39,004 bases of DNA from Sphingobacteriales bacterium 44-15 (lineage in GTDB: Bacteria > Bacteroidota > Bacteroidia > Chitinophagales > Chitinophagaceae), in contig MKWG01000022.1 in the NCBI GenBank assembly GCA_001899685.1, positions 1 through 39,004 of the forward strand. The letters are read 5' to 3'. The notes beneath the pieces were generated by a model. The model did not search any database and was not told where the DNA came from. It saw only the letters and a program-made list of their open reading frames with translations. Below, in pieces: positions 1 to 8,600 of this stretch. Made by a program: the position numbers and the translations under genes. Positions within the stretch are counted from its first letter, which is position 1, and each line of letters begins with the position of its first letter.

Positions 1-142
1 ATGTATTCAACATTGAAAACAATATCAATTTGAATATGACTTCTCCTGATAATTTCTTGACTTGTGCATCTACCTTAGTCTCTACTGATAGCTCTTCAAA
101 TATCCCTTCTGGTATCAATCCTATGAGTTCTTTTGCCGTCAT
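1..142 (-). CDS. IS4-like transposase, N-terminal fragment cut by window edge
   Basis: The minus strand is open from an ATG at 142-140 to the window edge, giving 47 residues that begin MTAKELIGLIPEGIFEELSV and continue with ETKVDAQVKKLSGEVIFKLI. I recognise this as the usual N-terminus of Bacteroidota IS4-type DDE transposases (ETKVD..VKKL.G...FKL). The catalytic DDE residues would lie outside the window, so activity cannot be judged. Its start codon lies only 21 bp from the REP-like repeat at 163-202, at the point where the RHS gene loses its 5' part, so this element or a recombination beside it probably caused that truncation. The family call rests on memory of homologues and only 47 residues. 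Confidence 0.55.
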   Translation of the reverse strand, partial: MTAKELIGLIPEGIFEELSVETKVDAQVKKLSGEVIFKLILFSMLNT

Positions 143-162
143 AAAGCAAAATTAATCCCCAA

Positions 163-202
163 AAAGGTTTCGAACACTTGTGGCGAGACGCTTGCGCCTG
201 GG
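163..202 (+). repeat. REP-like 40-bp repeat, copy 1
   Basis: These 40 bp are identical to 2259-2298 and in the same orientation. The 19-bp core (GCGAGACGCTTGCGCCTGG) also occurs inverted at 2073-2091. The copy at 2259 forms the end of a RAYT transposase remnant, which identifies the repeat as a transposase-associated REP-like unit. In copy 1 the same reading frame (RFRTLVARRLRLGG) runs straight into the RHS coding sequence, so the apparent RHS start is made of repeat. Confidence 0.85.
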
Positions 203-1415
203 CGGCGGGGTAACGGCATCGCAGCTGAGTGGCATTGGTAATGTCACCGGAGGCATCACTACTTTGCTTGGCGACCAGACCACTGATGCAGCGGGCACAC
301 CTACCGTACCCAAAGCCTATATCAACTACCTCTTTTTTGATGAGCAGTTCAAAGTGGTACAGAGCGGGTTCAGCAGGGCAGGCAGCAACAGTGTGGTTAA
401 AACCCACACAGATCTTACAAATAAAACAGCACCCAAGAATGGATATGTGTATATTTACTTGAGCAACGAAAGTCCCGTTGACGTGTTCTTTGACAACCTG
501 CAGGTGATCCATACGAGGGGAGCGATACTGGAGGAAACGCATTATTATCCGTTCGGACTGACTATGGCGGGGATATCATCGAAGGCTTTAAACAACGCTC
601 CTGAAAATAAGTACAAATACAACGGCATTGAACTTAACAATGATTTTGATTTAAACGTGTATGATGCATGGTACAGAAATCTTGATCCTCAAACAGGAAG
701 ATGGTGGCAAATAGATCCTGAAACGGATGGTTATGAAGATATCTCTCCTTATGCTTCTATGTATAATAACCCGATAAGAGTTAGTGATCTGTTGGGGAAT
801 GAAGGTGATGATTGTTGTTCGGTGCTGGATGAATTACTGGATATAGTGGATAAAACGTTGCTTACAGCAAGTGGAGTAGTTAATGGTGCCCTAAATACGG
901 TTACAGGAGGATTGGTTTCTACTGATCCGTTTGGCATGAGAGATAATTTGAGCCCTGAAAAGCAAGAGTTATATGATCATTCCGTTCAGGTGGGGCAAGT
1001 GGGAGTATTATTTGCGCCTGGCACTAAGTCACCAGAGATAACGCCAGCATTACAACCTGTAAATGGACCTGCAATTCCTTTGCCTGTTACAATTAGTCCG
1101 GTGATGGGTGTCCCGCCAATGCTAAATACAAATCAGACAAATCAAAACAATAGCAAAAAAACAAGCAATGAAAAGTTGATCGAAGAAGTAAAAGCACAAA
1201 AAGCAAAAGAAGAAGCAGCAAAAGCCAGGCAGCAAAATAGACAAAAAGCTACGCAGAGAGGGAATAGTAGAACGGGAAATAGTAACCAAGATAGACCTGG
1301 CTCGCATAATTCCAGCAAAAGGAATTCTAACAAACATGATAAAGCTCTCAAGCGATGGAAAACTGATACAAAACATAAACCGCCACCACCACCACCTCCT
1401 CCTCAACAAAATTAA
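180..1415 (+). CDS. RHS repeat-associated core protein, 5'-truncated, with unique C-terminal tip
   Basis: The protein is what remains of a much larger RHS/YD-repeat polymorphic toxin. Residues 45-110 carry the typical pre-core text (PKAYINYLFFDEQFK, NESPVDVFFDNLQV), followed by HYYPFGLTMAGISSKA at 121-136 and the core end YRNLDPQTGRWWQIDP at 165-180. The variable tip starts after DLLGN near residue 207. The tip (about 200 residues) has no domain I recognise: a hydrophobic Gly-rich stretch, a Pro-rich linker, a charged probable coiled coil at 325-360 and a basic tail ending in eight prolines. RHS proteins are normally well over 1000 residues. Here the frame opens at 156 and the first 15 residues come from the REP-like repeat, so the GTG at 180 is only the nominal start and the gene is probably a remnant. 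The next gene may encode immunity to the tip. Confidence 0.85.
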   Translation: MARRLRLGGGVTASQLSGIGNVTGGITTLLGDQTTDAAGTPTVPKAYINYLFFDEQFKVVQSGFSRAGSNSVVKTHTDLTNKTAPKNGYVYIYLSNESPVDVFFDNLQVIHTRGAILEETHYYPFGLTMAGISSKALNNAPENKYKYNGIELNNDFDLNVYDAWYRNLDPQTGRWWQIDPETDGYEDISPYASMYNNPIRVSDLLGNEGDDCCSVLDELLDIVDKTLLTASGVVNGALNTVTGGLVSTDPFGMRDNLSPEKQELYDHSVQVGQVGVLFAPGTKSPEITPALQPVNGPAIPLPVTISPVMGVPPMLNTNQTNQNNSKKTSNEKLIEEVKAQKAKEEAAKARQQNRQKATQRGNSRTGNSNQDRPGSHNSSKRNSNKHDKALKRWKTDTKHKPPPPPPPPQQN

Positions 1416-1431
1416 GAGAATCAAATATTTC

Positions 1432-1989
1432 ATGTTAATGACAAAAGAGGAAATTATTTTAAACGAGTATAGGGATTGTGTAAGTACAAATCCTGTAATA
1501 GCTCGAAATTTAATCCGAAGATTAGATTATAAGAATAATTATTATTTGCTTCAATGTATAGCGCAAACTTATTTGGATGAAAGCCGTTTTAAGGAGGGCA
1601 GTGATGTAATGCGCAAAAGATTTGTTTGGCGCAAATGGAAAATGGCCGAAAAATATATCATCGCTTCATTCACTCTAAATTCAGAAAATGCCGAAGTATT
1701 ATATACCATGGGAGAAGTGAGAAAACTCAACTACCAAGATGATATTGCTATTTATTGCTTTGAAAAAATCATCAAGATGAGACCTAGAGAAATTGCGCAA
1801 GATAAATATAGCCGAGGGATTGACTTCGCAAGAGAATTGATTAATGATGCAAAGTTTGAGCTATACCGCTTGTATCATGATAACGAACATATGAATCTCT
1901 CAATGCAGTATCTTTCAATGTATAAAAATGGTTTAAAAAAAGGAATAACAACAATTTTTACACCGATTGAGAGGTTTTTATTGGATTAA
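1432..1989 (+). CDS. Helical (TPR-like) hypothetical protein, candidate immunity protein for the RHS tip
   Basis: A 185-residue soluble, probably all-helical protein starts 17 bp after the RHS stop. I place the start at ATG 1432 (MLMTKEEIILNEY) because an AAGAGA sequence lies about 13 bp upstream and the longer frame from 1336 overlaps the RHS gene; ATG 1438 is also possible. Residues around 85-115 (YTMGEVRKLNYQDDIAIYCFEKIIKMRP) resemble a TPR hairpin. No signal peptide or membrane segment is seen. A gene directly after a polymorphic toxin tip usually encodes its cognate immunity protein; here that is inference from position and size. The base composition is clearly A+T-rich, as in the toxin tip, which suggests they arrived together. 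Confidence 0.6.
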   Translation: MLMTKEEIILNEYRDCVSTNPVIARNLIRRLDYKNNYYLLQCIAQTYLDESRFKEGSDVMRKRFVWRKWKMAEKYIIASFTLNSENAEVLYTMGEVRKLNYQDDIAIYCFEKIIKMRPREIAQDKYSRGIDFARELINDAKFELYRLYHDNEHMNLSMQYLSMYKNGLKKGITTIFTPIERFLLD

Positions 1990-2072
1990 ACTAGATGTAC
2001 CATATAACGCGACCCCCATATAGCGCAAGCATATGAGCTCAGGAAATAAGGCGTGTTAAAAATACTCAGGAA

Positions 2073-2100
2073 CCAGGCGCAAGCGTCTCGCTTGTGTCGA
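2073..2100 (-). repeat. REP-like repeat, inverted copy
   Basis: Read on the minus strand, 2091-2073 matches the 19-bp core of the repeats at 163-202 and 2259-2298; the match to the outer part (2092-2100) is only partial. This copy lies 59 bp upstream of the RAYT remnant and faces the copy at its 3' end, which is the usual arrangement of REP units around a RAYT gene. Confidence 0.75.
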
Positions 2101-2158
2101 TAACTGTTAATACCTGTAATTAATTTCAGAGGCTGGTCAATAGTTTTTACATTTAATC

Positions 2159-2314
2159 ATGAGTCGTAAATATAAGTTTGGCGATAATGATAAGCTTTAT
2201 TTTATCAGCTTTGCGGGGGAAACTCCGACAATGCTCCACATCTCTTTAATTCTGCTTGAAAGGTTTCGAACACTTGTGGCGAGACGCTTGCGCCTGGGTG
2301 GGGAATTTATCTAA
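2159..2314 (+). pseudogene. REP-associated (RAYT, IS200-like Y1) transposase, internal-deletion remnant
   Basis: A 51-codon frame begins MSRKYKFGDNDKLYFISFA, which I recognise as the conserved N-terminus of Bacteroidota IS200-like/RAYT transposases (normally about 180 residues: MSRKYKF....YF.SFA). It then jumps to GETPTMLHISLILLERFRTL and the REP-encoded end VARRLRLGGEFI. The HUH motif and the catalytic tyrosine region are both absent, so an internal deletion has removed the active site while keeping the start and the terminal repeat. REP-like units flank it in opposite orientation (2073-2100 and 2259-2298). It cannot be active alone but could be a substrate for a complete RAYT elsewhere in the genome. 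Confidence 0.7.
2259..2298 (+). repeat. REP-like 40-bp repeat, copy 2
   Basis: Identical over 40 bp to 163-202 in the same orientation. It lies inside the 3' end of the RAYT remnant. Together with copy 1 it forms direct repeats bracketing the RHS tail and the candidate immunity gene. Confidence 0.85.
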
Positions 2315-2377
2315 TTCTGTAAATCTCAAACAATTTGTAAAACAGAATAAGGATAACATAATACAACTATTAAGAAA

Positions 2378-2905
2378 ATGAAAAGGGAATTTATTTTTTT
2401 CGTCTTAGTTATTTTTTTTAACTCTTGTAAACAAACATCAGAAGTTCCCGTTTGCAATGTCATAGAACCCCGCGCTAATATAAAATCGCTGTTAGATTCT
2501 TTTGTAATGGTTAATGGACAAAACAATGCCGAGTATGGAATATATATTGACAAAACTTCCCCGCACGATTATGATTTAATTTTATACACAGGGAATGAAC
2601 CTCTTACAAAAGAAGAAGATCGGTTAAATAATCAGTACCCCGTCAATAAGGTACGGACTTCCAATATTGAGTTTAAAGTGTATTCAGGTGTAGAGCATTA
2701 TTTTCAGAATACATGCGACGACAAGGTGAGAAAGGAATCTGTTCCTCAAAAGATATTAGAAAAGAATGACTACGTAATTTGGGTTGTTAAGGATAGTGCC
2801 GGCATGCTTACTACTTATAAAACTTTTGGTGCATATCCTTTTATTGCTTTACCTAAGAAAATCCCAGATAGTTTAAAATTTAATTTACCAGATAGTATAT
2901 TCTGA
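2378..2905 (+). CDS. Hypothetical small lipoprotein
   Basis: The 175-residue product starts with a lipoprotein signal (MKREFIFFVLVIFFNSCKQ): a short basic n-region, a hydrophobic core and a cysteine at residue 17 preceded by FNS. No Asp follows that would suggest inner-membrane retention, so outer-membrane or periplasmic anchoring is likely. The mature part is soluble and mixed in charge, with a region around YVIWVVKDSAGMLTTYKTFGAYPF; I recognise no domain. It is a single-gene unit: the REP/RAYT debris lies upstream and a strong terminator follows within 10 bp. Its A+T-rich composition matches the accessory region to its left. Function unknown. Confidence 0.7.
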   Translation: MKREFIFFVLVIFFNSCKQTSEVPVCNVIEPRANIKSLLDSFVMVNGQNNAEYGIYIDKTSPHDYDLILYTGNEPLTKEEDRLNNQYPVNKVRTSNIEFKVYSGVEHYFQNTCDDKVRKESVPQKILEKNDYVIWVVKDSAGMLTTYKTFGAYPFIALPKKIPDSLKFNLPDSIF

Positions 2906-2911
2906 TACAGG

Positions 2912-2938
2912 AAGCCCGGCACAACTCCGGGCTTTTAT
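2912..2938 (+). terminator. Intrinsic terminator after the small lipoprotein gene
   Basis: AAGCCCGG (2912-2919) pairs with CCGGGCTT (2927-2934) across a 7-base loop and is followed by T-rich sequence (TTTTATATTTT). It starts 7 bp after the stop codon of the lipoprotein gene. The convergent XRE gene ends at 2949, so the hairpin may serve both directions. Confidence 0.85.
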
Positions 2939-2948
2939 ATTTTAGCCA

Positions 2949-3269
2949 CTAAGCTTTTTGCTTTAGTTTTTTAGTAGTTGATTGCAGTTGAGCGGAGATA
3001 AGATAGTTATCTGTTACTTTTAAGATTGTTTCCCTGTCATCGTTGTCAATTTTCTCCGGCAGCTCCAGGCGATGGAGCATTTTTTTATCTTTCACTACAA
3101 AAGAAGAAGTGCCTACCAGGTAATCTAATGATACGTCGAGAGCATCGGCGATTTTAGCAGCCACTTCCACGGAAGGGGTGATCTCATTACGTTCATAGCG
3201 CCCGATGATGACCGATGAAGTACCGACAGCTTTAGCCAGGTCATCCCTGGAGAGGCTTTTGCTGTGCAC
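2949..3269 (-). CDS. XRE-family HTH regulator, 5'-truncated by a rearrangement (probable pseudogene)
   Basis: The 106-residue frame carries helices 2-5 of a Cro/C1-type HTH: LSRDDLAKAVGTSSVIIGRY followed by ERNEITPSVEVAAKIADALD and SLDYLVG, then a short C-terminal extension. Full-length relatives have about 15-20 more residues forming helix 1 before LSRDDLA; these are missing. The only in-frame start is GTG 3269. Directly upstream the sequence turns into a near copy of the promoter and signal-peptide region of the gene at 9790-10296 (compare 3262-3429 with 10237-10406). Translation from that copied ATG (3321) reads a signal peptide ending NICAQ, then enters the XRE sequence in the wrong frame and stops. 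DNA binding is doubtful without helix 1. The family is secure, functionality is not. Confidence 0.65.
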   Translation of the reverse strand: MHSKSLSRDDLAKAVGTSSVIIGRYERNEITPSVEVAAKIADALDVSLDYLVGTSSFVVKDKKMLHRLELPEKIDNDDRETILKVTDNYLISAQLQSTTKKLKQKA

Positions 3270-3429
3270 AGATATTTTTCCCAGAGAAGAACCGCAAAGA
3301 AAAAAATAGTAGTTGTTTCATGATCCAAAACATTGCTTTGGAAAAACGGCTATGCTGCGGGGAGAGTATTTTGCTTGCCGGAGGATGTATAGTATATGAG
3401 GCGATTTTCAAATATCAATTGCATTTGAA
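3262..3429. repeat. Direct repeat, copy A (promoter plus signal-peptide region of the 9790-10296 gene)
   Basis: About 168 bp closely match 10237-10406 in the same orientation, roughly 85-90% by eye with short indels. The shared segment covers the upstream region, start codon and signal-peptide codons of the minus-strand gene at 9790-10296. The junction with the XRE gene falls at the shared TGTGCACAG. The ORF-like frame 3320-3508 on the plus strand lies in it and is not a gene. The rest of this gap, up to 3575, shows nothing recognisable. Confidence 0.85.
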
Positions 3430-3575
3430 TCCAAACCTGCGCCGGCGGACAGGCTTAGGTAAAAGCTTATGGTTTTGTGTTTGTAGTATGTTCACAATTT
3501 CCCTTTAGAGATACCCGCCTGAAGTAAAAATTGAAATACGCCCTAAAATGAAAGTATGTCTGCGGGGAGTAAAAT

Positions 3576-3612
3576 AAAAGTCCGGCATGTAAGCTGCATG
3601 CCGGACTTTTTG
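3576..3612 (-). terminator. Intrinsic terminator of the deoR-susC-susD operon
   Basis: A perfect 14-bp inverted repeat (3576-3589 with 3597-3610) encloses a 7-base loop. On the minus strand it is followed by CTTTTATTTT, giving the U-tract expected for transcription leaving susD. It lies 16 bp beyond the susD stop codon. Confidence 0.9.
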
Positions 3613-3627
3613 ACCTCTTACCAATTA

Positions 3628-5640
3628 TTATTTAAGATAATTATAATATTCATCATCTGTTGCACAATCCCACCATACGGGCATGCTCCAGATATTCGGT
3701 TCAGCGGCATGGGCATTTAAGGCAAGCGTATTTATAGAGTTATATTGTATTTCATAAACCGGGGGCAAAGCCCAGCGGCGCATCCAGTAACGGGGATCTG
3801 CCGGGGAGCCGCCCGTCAATTGGGCTCCGCCTGTAAATAAAGCCCCACGCTGATAGCCGGGATACACAACGCCAAAGCCTGCCACATTGCCGGCGCTGAA
3901 ATTGAACCGGCGCATGTCATTCCAGTTTTCAATGCTGCAACCCATGGCAATATATTTTTGCAGCATAATATCAGACATTGTTAAAGAGCCGGAAGCCTGG
4001 CAAACCGCGTCACTTGCAAAATAGGCAGAGATGGCAGTCTCATCCATAGGCGCCATATCAGGATTAGTGGCGGTATAGTTTCCACCCTGCCATTCGGTCA
4101 ATTTAGCCTGCATCATATTTAGGTGCGCCCTGATACCGTCTGTATATGCCGTATAAGCATTACCGGCATCTCCTTTTCTCATATAAACTTCAGCCCTGAT
4201 AAAGCACATCTCGTGATAAGTCAGCATTTCCTGGTCAGAAACAGGCCGCACCTGGAAGGATCCTGTAGAGCCAATAACACCGGCGGCGTATGCATCTTTT
4301 GAAGGATACCAGCAAACATCCGTTGCAGGCTGATCTGCTATGCCTGATGTGGCAAGCGCGCTGCTACGCATATTTACATAGGCTGTATCGCCGGCAAGCA
4401 CATAATTCGTTGAATTGATATATATAGAACCGGCAGGATAGGTCACCGTTACAACATTCCCGTTAACCGTGTGGGTACGCCCTGCCGCAACCTGTGCAGC
4501 AATAAAATCATTACGATCTGTTGCATCGGTGATCGTATAGTCTTTTGAAGTATTTGCTGCGGCATAACTTGCCGTTGCAATAGAAGCGGGGCCTCCTCCT
4601 TTTATCAAACGGGTTGCCGGCCCGTAAGAGTCAACGCCTGTGGAACGGTTCCATGTATAGGATGACACTCTGCCGCCGGCGTCTAATTTAACATTCGACA
4701 TGGAAGCGGGTACGATCTTAGTCATCCTGGGATCTGTTACCCCTGAGCCGCGCAGGTTCGTCAGCATGTCGTAGTAATACTTGGAAATGCGCTGAGTGCT
4801 GCCATAAGCCGCATAGTTAAAGTTGCCGTTGGTTACCACAGGATCGCCTAATAAAAAATCGGTAACGGTACTGTTGTTAAAGCAGGGCACTACTATATTG
4901 TCGGCATTAGACTGCGGGCCTTTCGACAAACAGTAAAGAATAGAATCTGCATTATACAGATCTGATTTTTTTGACAGCTTCAGCATGTAACGGGCTTTCA
5001 GTCCCCAGCATAATTTTATCCATTTGCTCACATCGCCGTTATTCACATAATCGCCGAGAGAAAGTGCGGGCGCCCCGGCCTCCTGTGTTTGACCAAAGAG
5101 GCTGATGGCTTCATTCAATTTATCCATACACCCGTTGAAAATGGTCTTACCGTCATCAGGCTTAGGGCTTGGATTTCCTGTGGCGGCTTCTTTATAAGGC
5201 ATTTCGCCGTAAATATCGAGCATTTGCATAAAGCCTAATGCATGGTAGACATCAGCCGCAGCCATATAATGGTAGGCTCCCTGTTTCTGAGCGGTATTAT
5301 ACATATCAATCACATTGGAAGACACTGCCACAAACCAGGTTTGATAAGGAGTTGTTGAATTGCCGTTGGAGCATTGCCATGTTGTAGTGAATGTATTAGG
5401 ATTGGCGGAAGTGCTGTAGTAAACCCCTGCCTGGCAGGCAGTACGATAATTAGCCACTCCTGACGAATACATATAAAAGTGCTCAATCCAGGGGAGCCTG
5501 TTTTGGATCAATACGCTTTGATTGTTCGGGTTATCCGGGTCGGTATTCACATCCAGCCACTTTTTGCACGAAGTGAACCCTGCTGCAAGAACACAACCCA
5601 GTATGATATAGATCGACTTTTTCATAATTATTTTTTTCAT
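3628..5640 (-). CDS. SusD/RagB-like outer-membrane nutrient-binding lipoprotein
   Basis: The product is the surface lipoprotein that caps its partner SusC channel and binds the imported ligand. It has a lipoprotein signal with the acylated cysteine at residue 25 (AAGFTSCKKWLDVNTDPDNP). The WLDVNTDP.NP start is typical of the SusD-like_2 subgroup rather than of classical starch SusD. TPR-like helices follow (e.g. ADVYHALGFMQMLDIYGEMP near 130-150). The C-terminal part has YIAMGCSIENWNDMRRFNF, a common SusD element. At 670 residues it is on the long side for this subgroup, with a Thr/Ala-rich insert around 350-430. It starts 3 bp after the susC stop, so translation is probably coupled; a second ATG five codons in is an alternative start. 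No degradative enzyme accompanies it, so the substrate is unknown. Confidence 0.93.
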   Translation of the reverse strand: MKKIIMKKSIYIILGCVLAAGFTSCKKWLDVNTDPDNPNNQSVLIQNRLPWIEHFYMYSSGVANYRTACQAGVYYSTSANPNTFTTTWQCSNGNSTTPYQTWFVAVSSNVIDMYNTAQKQGAYHYMAAADVYHALGFMQMLDIYGEMPYKEAATGNPSPKPDDGKTIFNGCMDKLNEAISLFGQTQEAGAPALSLGDYVNNGDVSKWIKLCWGLKARYMLKLSKKSDLYNADSILYCLSKGPQSNADNIVVPCFNNSTVTDFLLGDPVVTNGNFNYAAYGSTQRISKYYYDMLTNLRGSGVTDPRMTKIVPASMSNVKLDAGGRVSSYTWNRSTGVDSYGPATRLIKGGGPASIATASYAAANTSKDYTITDATDRNDFIAAQVAAGRTHTVNGNVVTVTYPAGSIYINSTNYVLAGDTAYVNMRSSALATSGIADQPATDVCWYPSKDAYAAGVIGSTGSFQVRPVSDQEMLTYHEMCFIRAEVYMRKGDAGNAYTAYTDGIRAHLNMMQAKLTEWQGGNYTATNPDMAPMDETAISAYFASDAVCQASGSLTMSDIMLQKYIAMGCSIENWNDMRRFNFSAGNVAGFGVVYPGYQRGALFTGGAQLTGGSPADPRYWMRRWALPPVYEIQYNSINTLALNAHAAEPNIWSMPVWWDCATDDEYYNYLK

Positions 5641-5643
5641 TAA

Positions 5644-8600
5644 TTAAAATGTAATGTTTACTCCGAATGTGAAGCTTGCTACTGCAGGCACTCCCAGATA
5701 ATCAATACCGGTAGAACCCGAACCTCCTGTTCCGCCCGCTGCGCTCACTTCAGGATCCATTCCCTTGTAATTAGTCCAGGTAAATAAATTGGTGCCTACG
5801 GCTGTTGCCGAGAGTCCTTTTATAACTTTCTGACCCTTCAATACATCGGAGAAGTCATACGTTAATGATAAAGAGCGCAGCTTCACCCAGTTTACCGAAG
5901 TGATAAAATTGTAGGAATTAGCTGCATAGTTTGACCAGTACCGCTGGATCATGTTTACACCTGCATACGTTGTACTGCCAATAGTGTAGGACTGGCTGGC
6001 ATCGTAGGTTTGTGAAAAATCTTCTCCTGTCACACTGTTGACCCCGGTTACGGTTACCGATTGCCTGTCATTCAGCAGCGTTTTTTTGCTTAACCCGTTT
6101 AGCACCAATGCATATTCGGTACCGTTAAACACATCCCCGCCTTTACGTATGTCGAGAAGAAATGACAAGGAGAGCTGCTTGTACCGGAAAGTATTGTTGA
6201 TGCCGCCAATGAAACTTGGTTCACGGTTACCAACAACCGGGTTATTGGTATTCAATTTATACAACCCGGTCGTAGGGTCAACCTGGTAACGCCCGTTTGG
6301 AATTTCAACTCCTTTAGCGTCTACTTCACGCAAATAAGGCTGTCCGGTCATGCCAAGAAAATAGCCGCCGTTTGGAACAGATGCCGCTTTTACCGTTCCG
6401 AACTGGGCATCTGTCGGGTAAAAATAGGATACCCCCGGAAGGAATTCCCCTAACCTGCCTTTATTATAGGAGAAGTTGAATGTGATATCCCATCCGAAAT
6501 TCTTTTGCGATATCGCCTTGCCGGTAAGCATTATTTCCATCCCCTTGTTAACAACAGAGCCGGTATTGAGAGAACTGAAAATAAAGCCTCCGGACTGTGC
6601 TAAGCGCGGCTGTGCGATCTGGTTCTTTGTCTGGCTGTGATAGTAAGTATAGTCCAAACCGATACGCCCCTCCAGGAATTTGAATTCTCCGCCAACTTCC
6701 CAGGAAGTCTGAATCTCTGGTTTTAAGATAGGGTTACCTGCTGCCCACTGGTTACCTACCAGCACAAAAGACCCGATAGTATACGGAGGCCATACATAGG
6801 TATTGGTGGCATACGGATCTGCGTCCTTACCAACCTGCGCCCAGCTTGCCCTGAACTTGCCGAAAGAAAGAATGTTGTTCTTGGGCAACAGCTCCGTAAA
6901 AACAAGAGAGCCGCTCAGGGAAGGATAAAAATAAGACCTGTTCTCTATAGGTAATGTAGACGACCGGTCATTGCGATCTGTTGCCGTAAGAAATACAATG
7001 TTTTTATAAGAAACGCCTATTTCACCATAAACGCCGATTAATCTTTTACGCCCCGTTGCATCAGTATAAAACTTATTTCCGTTTTCTATATTATTAAAAC
7101 TGATGGTACCGGCTGTAACAAAGTTGTATCCCCAAAGATTCTGGCGGCTTGTTTTTGTATTTTCTGAAGTAGTTCCCAGCATCAGGTGTGCATCAAAATC
7201 CCCGAATGTTTTATGAAAATTACTCATTACCGTTGTTGTAATGAATGTGTAATCATACTTGGGCTTGCTCAAACGCCCGTTCTGGTACAGCGGGATTACC
7301 GCAGAGCCGGGGGCGATATAGGTATAATCATCTGTTGTATACTGGTCGTAACCCAAACGCGCTATAACGTCCCACCAGTTTGCAATTTTGTAATTACCGC
7401 TCACCCCTCCGGTGATACGTTTGGTTTGTGAGGTTAACTTATCCTGGTTAATGATCCAGTAAGGATTGTCTATATCGTCCTGCAGTTCAGTAATAATTCC
7501 GGCGTAAGGACGATATTGCGTTCCGTCTTCATTGATATAATGGCTTATATCTAAAGTTTGGGGCCAATTGTATAATGCCTGCATACTTCCAACTCCGCTT
7601 CCATACAACCCGGCAGTAGTCAGCGTTCTGTTGGTTTTGGCTACAGAATAGGCCACATTTGCATTCAGGGTCAAACGCCCATATTTCTGTTCGCCGTTAA
7701 ACCGGAAAGTGGTTTTATCATAACTTGTATTGGGAACGATACCTGTCTGATCAAAGTTAGATCCCGATAAATAAAAAGAGCCGTTTTTAGAACCGCCTGA
7801 TACGTTTATATTATTGTCATACACTACCCCGTTTTGAAAGAAGTTACCGATATTATCGTACAGGTGATCCGACGAGGTGATCTTTTCTCCCCATGAACTA
7901 TAAATACCATCTTTGGTCAAAACGCCATTAACAGAATAACTCCCCGGGCCAAACGCTGTCTGAACCTCGGGCAGTTTGTTTGCCCAGGAGGTGCTTACCC
8001 TGCTGGTAACATCAACCTTCACAGTACCTTCCACTCCCTTCTTTGTAGTAATAACAATAGCGCCATCAGCCGCACGGGAGCCATACAATGCCGCTGCTGC
8101 GGCTCCTTTTAATACCGACAGGCTTTCAATATCTTCCGGGTTTACGTCCATGATACGGTTTGAAAAAGTTGTATTACTGCGGCTCATACCATCTGTACCC
8201 GTATTGCCGGTAACCGTAGTGGAGTTATCATATATAATGCCGTCAATAACAAATAACGGCTGGTTTTGCCTGCTCTCTGATGTAGAGTTGCCGCCGCGGA
8301 TAGTGATAGATGCACCGGCGCCGGCAGCACCGCTGAATTGGGTAATATTTACGCCGGGTACTTTACCTGCCAGAGAATTAATGACATTGGTGTTCTTGTT
8401 TTTCATCAATTCTGCTGCATTCAGGTCGGATACGGCATATCCTAATGCTTTTCGTTCCTTTTTAATACCCAGCGCTGTTACCACAACCTCTCCTAATTCA
8501 CTGCTTTTAATCCTGAGTGTTACATTGACTGTTGCTGTTTGTCCCACAACAATATTCTCGGAAGTATACCCTACATAAGAGAAGTTCAGGACATCCCCGG

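Noticed and set aside
1336-1431. Upstream ATG for the candidate immunity protein
   Set aside because: It would overlap the RHS coding region and add a His-rich out-of-frame reading of the poly-proline tail (NRHHHHLLLN).
3320-3508. 62-codon plus-strand frame next to the XRE gene
   Set aside because: It lies mostly inside the duplicated promoter and signal-peptide region of a minus-strand gene, and the matching frame at 10308 differs in sequence and length. It has no coding character.
7976-8578. 200-codon plus-strand frame inside susC
   Set aside because: It is the antisense shadow of a well-supported SusC plug and barrel region and has no motif of its own.
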